A stretch of 21,580 bases of DNA from contig JAAXIA010000155.1 of assembly GCA_012270595.1 (NCBI GenBank), positions 1-21,580 on the forward strand. Direction: 5' to 3'. Of this stretch, positions 17,698-21,580 are shown piece after piece. A program made the translations under genes and the position numbers. Origin of the DNA: Rhodanobacteraceae bacterium. Its GTDB lineage: Bacteria; Pseudomonadota; Gammaproteobacteria; Xanthomonadales; Rhodanobacteraceae. The notes below the pieces were generated by a model. That model worked only from the letters and a program-made list of their open reading frames with translations. It was not told the origin of the DNA and ran no database searches. Within the stretch, counting starts at the first letter, position 1. Each line of letters begins with the position of its first letter.

Positions 17698-18639
17698 ATG
17701 AAGATTTTGCTACTGGGTGCCAACGGCCAACTTGGCCGAAACTTTATGGAAGAGGGCAGTCTGGCAAAACGGGGGGAATTATGCGCAGCCAGCCGCGATG
17801 GCTGCTGCTACGACGGCAGTCGCATTGCCCGCGCAGACCTGGCTAGCCCCGATACCGTAAGTGACCTTCTGGATCAGCTGCAACCGGATGTCATCGTCAA
17901 TACGGCGGCCTACACGGCAGTGGACCGTGCGCAGCAGGAAGAAGCCCTTGCCATGCGCATCAATGCCACTGCGGTGGGCCTTCTTGGACAATGGGCACAG
18001 GCACACGGAGCCTGCGTGCTGCATTACTCCAGCGACTATATATTTAACGGCACAGCAAACACGCCTTATGCCGTCGACGCGACCACGGCACCGCTTGGTG
18101 TCTATGGCCACAGCAAGCTGTTGGGTGAAATGGCCCTGCGCGAAAGCGGAGCACATCATATCCTGCTGCGTACTTCATGGGTATACGCGCCACACGGCCA
18201 CAATTTTCTGCTTACCATGCTACGTATGGGATCTGCGCGTGACGCACTGCGCGTGGTGACCGATCAATACGGGGCACCAACTTCTACTGCCTTGATCGTG
18301 GCAGGCACCCTGGCAGCACTGGATACATGGTTGGCCGCAGCGCCCAATCAACGCCGCGCACTGGAAGGCACACATCATCTGGTTGCCAGTGGCTACACAA
18401 ACTGGCATGGTTTTGCCGGTGCCATCTTCAAGGGTGCCGTCAAGCGTGGCTTGCTGCCGCGTGCACCACGACTGGAGGCGATCCACAGCGCAGATTACCC
18501 CACTGGGGCACAGCGCCCGGCCTGGTCTGTACTGGATAATACGGGTTTTACGGTACGCTTCGGCTATGCTTTGCCTAACTGGCAGCTCGCCCTTGATGGC
18601 GTACTTGACGCACTGGCGCTTGGCCACGACCGTATCTAG
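17698..18639 (+). CDS. rfbD: dTDP-4-dehydrorhamnose reductase
   Basis: A 313-residue NADPH-dependent reductase that completes dTDP-L-rhamnose. The nucleotide-binding motif GANGQLG is at 7-13, NTAAYTAVDRAQ follows a Rossmann strand, and the catalytic pair is Tyr136/Lys140 in YGHSK. SSDYIFNG is intact. I start at the ATG at 17698, which places MKILLLGANGQLG at the N-terminus as in the family; a longer frame from 17602 overlaps rfbC and adds unrelated sequence. It is 10 bp downstream of rfbC and 90 bp upstream of manC. It is slightly longer than the usual 290-300 residues. Confidence 0.96.
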   Translation: MKILLLGANGQLGRNFMEEGSLAKRGELCAASRDGCCYDGSRIARADLASPDTVSDLLDQLQPDVIVNTAAYTAVDRAQQEEALAMRINATAVGLLGQWAQAHGACVLHYSSDYIFNGTANTPYAVDATTAPLGVYGHSKLLGEMALRESGAHHILLRTSWVYAPHGHNFLLTMLRMGSARDALRVVTDQYGAPTSTALIVAGTLAALDTWLAAAPNQRRALEGTHHLVASGYTNWHGFAGAIFKGAVKRGLLPRAPRLEAIHSADYPTGAQRPAWSVLDNTGFTVRFGYALPNWQLALDGVLDALALGHDRI

Positions 18640-18729
18640 ACTGACCAGTTCCCGCACGCACCGTAAAAGTACTACCAGACGGCATGACTTACGCACAGAA
18701 TATCCTTATCAATTCAAATTGAAGTCACC

Positions 18730-20145
18730 ATGCTTATTCCCCTGATTTTGAGCGGCGGAGATGGCTCGAGGCTGTGGCCACTATCACGCAGGAGCCAGCC
18801 CAAACAGTTCCTGACGCTCAGCGGTCACAACACGTTGTTTCAGCAAACCGTCACACGCGCCCGTGCTTTGCCTGACGTGAACGACCCCATTGTGGTGGCC
18901 AGTGAAGAACATCGTTTCCTCGTTGCCGAGCAGCTGCGCGAAATAGGAGCACAGGAAAGCACCATCGTACTCGAACCCCTGGCACGCAATACAGCGCCGG
19001 CAATCGCACTAGGTGCACTCGAGGCGCTCAAACACGCGCCCGATAGCCTGCTTTTGGTGCTTCCAGCCGACCACATCATCCGCGACACCCAGGCTTTCAG
19101 CGACGCAGTGCTACGTGCTGTGCCGCTGGCCTGTGTCGGCTGGCTGGTCACCTTCGGCATCCACCCCGACCGTACTGAAACCGGTTTTGGCTATATTTGT
19201 CGTGGGGATAGCCTCGGGGATGAGGGAGCATACCGAATCGCACGTTTTGTGGAAAAACCCAATCAGCACACGGCCCAAAGCTATCTTGCCGATGATCGCT
19301 ACGACTGGAACGCGGGCATGTTTCTGTTTCAGGCTAACCGCTATCTGGAAGAACTGGCCGAGCACGCACCTGGGATACTCGAAGCAGTGCACACCGCCTA
19401 TGCCAGTGCACTTACCGACCAGGATTTCGTGCGCCTGGACAAAAAAGCCTTTGCCGAAGTGCCGGGCAATTCCATCGACTACACGATAATGGAAAAAACC
19501 ACCCACGCCGCTGTGATGCCCATGCACTGCGGCTGGGGCGATATTGGTTCCTGGTCAGCTTTATGGCAGGTAGGCGCGCACGATGCCGCAGGCAATCTTT
19601 GCGAAGGCGATACCCTGGCCATCCATACCCAAAATAGCCTGCTGCGCAGTCACAAACACCACCTCATCGCCACTGTAGGAGTCAAGGATCTGGTCGTCGT
19701 CACAGCAACAGATGCCACCCTTGTTTGCCATCGTGATGCCACCCAGGATGTGAAAAAGATCGTAGAACAGCTCAAAATCGCTGGGCGCAACGAACATGTA
19801 TCGCATCACCTTGTGCATCGCCCTTGGGGATATTACCAATCACTGGAAACGGGCGAGGGTTTCCAGGTTAAACGTATCGTCGTCAGGCCCGGTGCTGCGC
19901 TTAGCCTGCAGAAACATCATCATCGTGCCGAACACTGGGTCGTCGTCTCCGGTAGTGCCGAGGTTAACTGTGATGATAAAGTCTTCCGGCTCGAAAAAGA
20001 CCAAAGTACCTATATCCCCCTGGGCAGCAAACACCGGCTTAACAACCCCGGCCCAGTCACACTGGAACTGATCGAGATACAACTAGGCAGCTATCTGGGC
20101 GAAGACGACATCGTGCGCTACGAAGATGCTTATGGCCGTGCATAA
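18730..20145 (+). CDS. manC: Mannose-1-phosphate guanylyltransferase / mannose-6-phosphate isomerase
   Basis: A 471-residue bifunctional enzyme (ManC/XanB/AlgA type). The N-terminal nucleotidyltransferase (about 1-280) makes GDP-mannose from mannose-1-phosphate: ILSGGDGSRLWPLSR at the start, PKQFL, RFVEKP, and SIDYTIMEK near residue 250. The C-terminal cupin isomerase (about 350-465) interconverts fructose-6-phosphate and mannose-6-phosphate; RPWGYYQSL and the metal-binding HHHRAEHW motif are present. The two functions need a phosphomannomutase between them, which is not encoded here. The 90-bp gap after rfbD contains a short inverted repeat (CAATT/AATTG, about 18711-18722), so manC may have its own control signal. 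In xanthomonads the homologue is xanB, usually beside xanA. Confidence 0.96.
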   Translation: MLIPLILSGGDGSRLWPLSRRSQPKQFLTLSGHNTLFQQTVTRARALPDVNDPIVVASEEHRFLVAEQLREIGAQESTIVLEPLARNTAPAIALGALEALKHAPDSLLLVLPADHIIRDTQAFSDAVLRAVPLACVGWLVTFGIHPDRTETGFGYICRGDSLGDEGAYRIARFVEKPNQHTAQSYLADDRYDWNAGMFLFQANRYLEELAEHAPGILEAVHTAYASALTDQDFVRLDKKAFAEVPGNSIDYTIMEKTTHAAVMPMHCGWGDIGSWSALWQVGAHDAAGNLCEGDTLAIHTQNSLLRSHKHHLIATVGVKDLVVVTATDATLVCHRDATQDVKKIVEQLKIAGRNEHVSHHLVHRPWGYYQSLETGEGFQVKRIVVRPGAALSLQKHHHRAEHWVVVSGSAEVNCDDKVFRLEKDQSTYIPLGSKHRLNNPGPVTLELIEIQLGSYLGEDDIVRYEDAYGRA

Positions 20146-20707
20146 GAACCTGTTCGAAACCTCATCCAAAGGCTGAAAACCTGGCAAATGAACGCACACT
20201 CATCCCAGCTACTTTCTAAAAGTACCAATGTGCTCATGTGCTTATAAAAAGACGTGTCATTAGGTTTTGTATTTCACTATCGGCAACAGGCTTGTATCTT
20301 GCCAGGAGACGGCCCTGCAACGCACCAGTGGCTGCCGGGTTAAGTCTTGCGGTGGGTTAACTGTGCTCATGACAGCTGCCACCAAAGTGCGGCAAGCCTT
20401 GCGACTCCAGCGCGCGTTGCTGCCTGGATCCTTATATACCTTCTTGCCCGCGTCATATTCCTGCTGATTGGCTGTATCCGTATTCTTTACGCTCTGCACT
20501 GCCACAAACAAGAACCCCTGCTTGATGGTTTGCCACCCACCTCCGTTTCTCGCAAGCCGATAGGGCCATGCCAAGGTGATTTTTTAAAAGTACCTCTCCA
20601 GGGTGCTTACCACTCCTCGCTAATATCATCTGGAGGGATGTACATCATTTGTAATAATATGATAATAAAATATCTGTATTTTATTTTTATTCACAAAAGG
20701 TTATGTC
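20146..20707. other. Gene-free stretch upstream of the response regulator
   Basis: About 560 bp after manC with no gene I recognise. A plus-strand frame covering 20347-20715 opens with TTG and includes one hydrophobic stretch, but it lacks a ribosome-binding site and family similarity. Its last 25 codons (ATG at 20638) could be read as a leader peptide. The right-hand 80 bp are very AT-rich and include a perfect palindrome, so the promoter of the regulator probably lies there. No terminator with a T-run follows manC. Confidence 0.5.
20664..20685. promoter_or_regulatory. AT-only palindrome before the response-regulator gene
   Basis: AATAAAATA (20664-20672) and TATTTTATT (20677-20685) are exact inverted copies around the 4-base centre TCTG. 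The element ends 22 bp before the regulator ATG at 20708. It could be a protein-binding operator or an RNA hairpin in the leader. It overlaps the most likely -10 area (TAAAAT at 20666-20671). Confidence 0.5.
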
Positions 20708-21364
20708 ATGATTAGTGTCGTGCTGGTAGGTGACCATACGTTAATCCGCACTGGCTTCAGAATGATTCTCGAACAGCAGACTGATATTCATATTAGCGGT
20801 GAGGCTGGAACGGGGGAGGAAGGACTTGGTCTCATTCGCGAACACAACCCCTTGGTGGCTTTGGTCGATGCCCATATGCCTGGAATGAATGGAATTGAGC
20901 TGACGATACAGGTATCGCGTGCGCAACTTCCTACCCGCATTGCGGTAGTTACGATGGTCGAAGACCTGCATTTCCCGAAATACCTGCTTGACGCAGGTGC
21001 GCTCGGTTACTTGACCTGTTCATGCACCGCCCAGGAATTACTTCAGGCGGTACGCGAGGTTGCCGATGGGCACCGTTATCTCGCGCCAACTGTGGCACAA
21101 CAGTTAGCGCTGGCAACCATTGATGGTCATAGAAACTCCCCATTCGACGCACTCTCTATGCGCGAAATGGAGGTAGCTATGCAACTGGCGCGGGGAAAAA
21201 CCCTAAACGCCATTGGCACAGAGCTTGCATTAAGTCCGAAGACAATATCAACCTACAAGCAGCGTTTGATGGAGAAGCTACAGCTCAATCATGTCATTAG
21301 CCTGGCCCGGTTGATGACGGTTTATGGTCTAATTGATCCACATACTTGGCAATTTGACAGTTAA
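20708..21364 (+). CDS. GacA/UvrY-family response regulator with atypical receiver
   Basis: A 218-residue two-domain transcription factor. The receiver domain is about 1-120 and has the phosphoacceptor Asp54 in LVDAHMPGMNG and Thr82. The LuxR-type helix-turn-helix is about 148-212 (LSMREMEVAMQL, LSPKTISTYKQRLMEKL). Overall length and domain sequence match GacA/UvrY, which switch on small regulatory RNAs of the Csr/Rsm system. Two receiver residues are changed: the first of the paired metal-binding acids is Gly8 (VGDH instead of VDDH), and the conserved switch lysine is Cys104 (YLTCSC instead of YLTKG). AAAGG lies seven to eleven bases before the ATG. The usual downstream gene uvrC is absent; a convergent gene follows. 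Confidence 0.9.
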   Translation: MISVVLVGDHTLIRTGFRMILEQQTDIHISGEAGTGEEGLGLIREHNPLVALVDAHMPGMNGIELTIQVSRAQLPTRIAVVTMVEDLHFPKYLLDAGALGYLTCSCTAQELLQAVREVADGHRYLAPTVAQQLALATIDGHRNSPFDALSMREMEVAMQLARGKTLNAIGTELALSPKTISTYKQRLMEKLQLNHVISLARLMTVYGLIDPHTWQFDS

Positions 21365-21374
21365 AGAACGCATG

Positions 21375-21421
21375 ATGACCAAAAAGGCCAAGTCGAAAAC
21401 CTCACCTTTTTTGTTGGTCAT
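21375..21421. terminator. Hairpin between convergent genes, possible bidirectional terminator
   Basis: ATGACCAA (21375-21382) is the exact reverse complement of TTGGTCAT (21414-21421). Inside it, AAAAAGG (21381-21387) can pair with CCTTTTT (21405-21411). The element begins 11 bp after the regulator stop codon and ends 24 bp before the stop of the converging gene. The position and the A-tract/T-tract design fit a two-way rho-independent terminator, though the stem is AU-rich and only moderately strong. Confidence 0.45.
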
Positions 21422-21444
21422 ACTTAGCTAACACACTGGAGTAA

Positions 21445-21580
21445 TCAAGTACCGGTGGCATCCGGTGCTTCAGGTTTATTCTGCATACCTGTTTTTTCTG
21501 CAGCGGGCGAAGAAGCTCTCGAACCCGGCAGAACCGGTATAACATCGACATCCGCGTCTCCTGTAGACACTGTACTAGGG
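21445..21580 (-). CDS. Unidentified protein, last 44 residues (runs off right edge)
   Basis: The reverse strand is open from the right edge to a TGA at 21445-21447. The visible C-terminus is hydrophilic and rich in Ala, Pro, Thr, Gly and Asp (DADVDVIPVLPGSR, then AEKTGMQNKPEAPDATGT). This looks like a disordered tail rather than a folded domain. It converges on the response regulator with a hairpin in between, which supports a true gene end. No function can be proposed. Confidence 0.5.
   Translation of the reverse strand, partial: PSTVSTGDADVDVIPVLPGSRASSPAAEKTGMQNKPEAPDATGT

Noticed and set aside
20150..20170. tRNA T-loop-like GTTCGAAAC or insertion-sequence end after manC
   Set aside because: No cloverleaf can be built because the 5' half would lie in manC, and no matching inverted copy or transposase was found.
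20260..20574. 104-codon reverse-strand frame after manC
   Set aside because: No ribosome-binding site or recognisable domain, and composition looks like chance.

Overview
The window reads as chromosomal DNA of a gammaproteobacterium. The RmlB, ManC and GacA-type proteins look most like those of the Xanthomonadales (Lysobacterales) as I remember them, but no database was searched. There is no sign of phage, plasmid, CRISPR, rRNA or tRNA. Coding density is modest: five gene-free gaps of about 385 to 800 bp separate otherwise intact genes.

Left part (1-6102, all minus strand): a major facilitator transporter that runs off the left edge, a 705-bp gap, a DUF4105 membrane protein, a CorC-type CBS protein, then apaH, apaG and rsmA (ksgA). 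Transcription runs rsmA > apaG > apaH > corC-like > DUF4105. The usual gammaproteobacterial partners upstream of rsmA (surA, pdxA) are absent.

Middle (6103-10135): an 800-bp gap, a plus-strand acyl-CoA dehydrogenase with the long C-terminal extension, and a convergent minus-strand FtsN-like SPOR-domain protein. A 719-bp gap follows with a small cluster of DnaA-box-like sequences.

Right part (10136-20145) is a compact surface-polysaccharide locus of two divergent blocks. The minus-strand block holds wzm and wzt (an ABC exporter with a C-terminal glycan-binding-type domain) and a 769-aa tandem GT2 glycosyltransferase. The plus-strand block is rfbB-rfbA-rfbC-rfbD (dTDP-L-rhamnose synthesis) followed by a bifunctional manC (GDP-mannose synthesis). 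Together they predict a rhamnose- and/or mannose-containing O-antigen-like glycan, polymerised in the cytoplasm and exported by Wzm/Wzt.

The right edge (20146-21580) has a GacA/UvrY-family response regulator with a degenerate receiver domain behind an AT-rich leader. A hairpin separates it from the last codons of a convergent unidentified gene.

I did not find an obviously new multi-gene system. The most notable items are the minimal exporter-plus-two-sugar polysaccharide locus, the atypical GacA-like receiver, the DnaA-box cluster, and the palindrome and small leader frame before the regulator.
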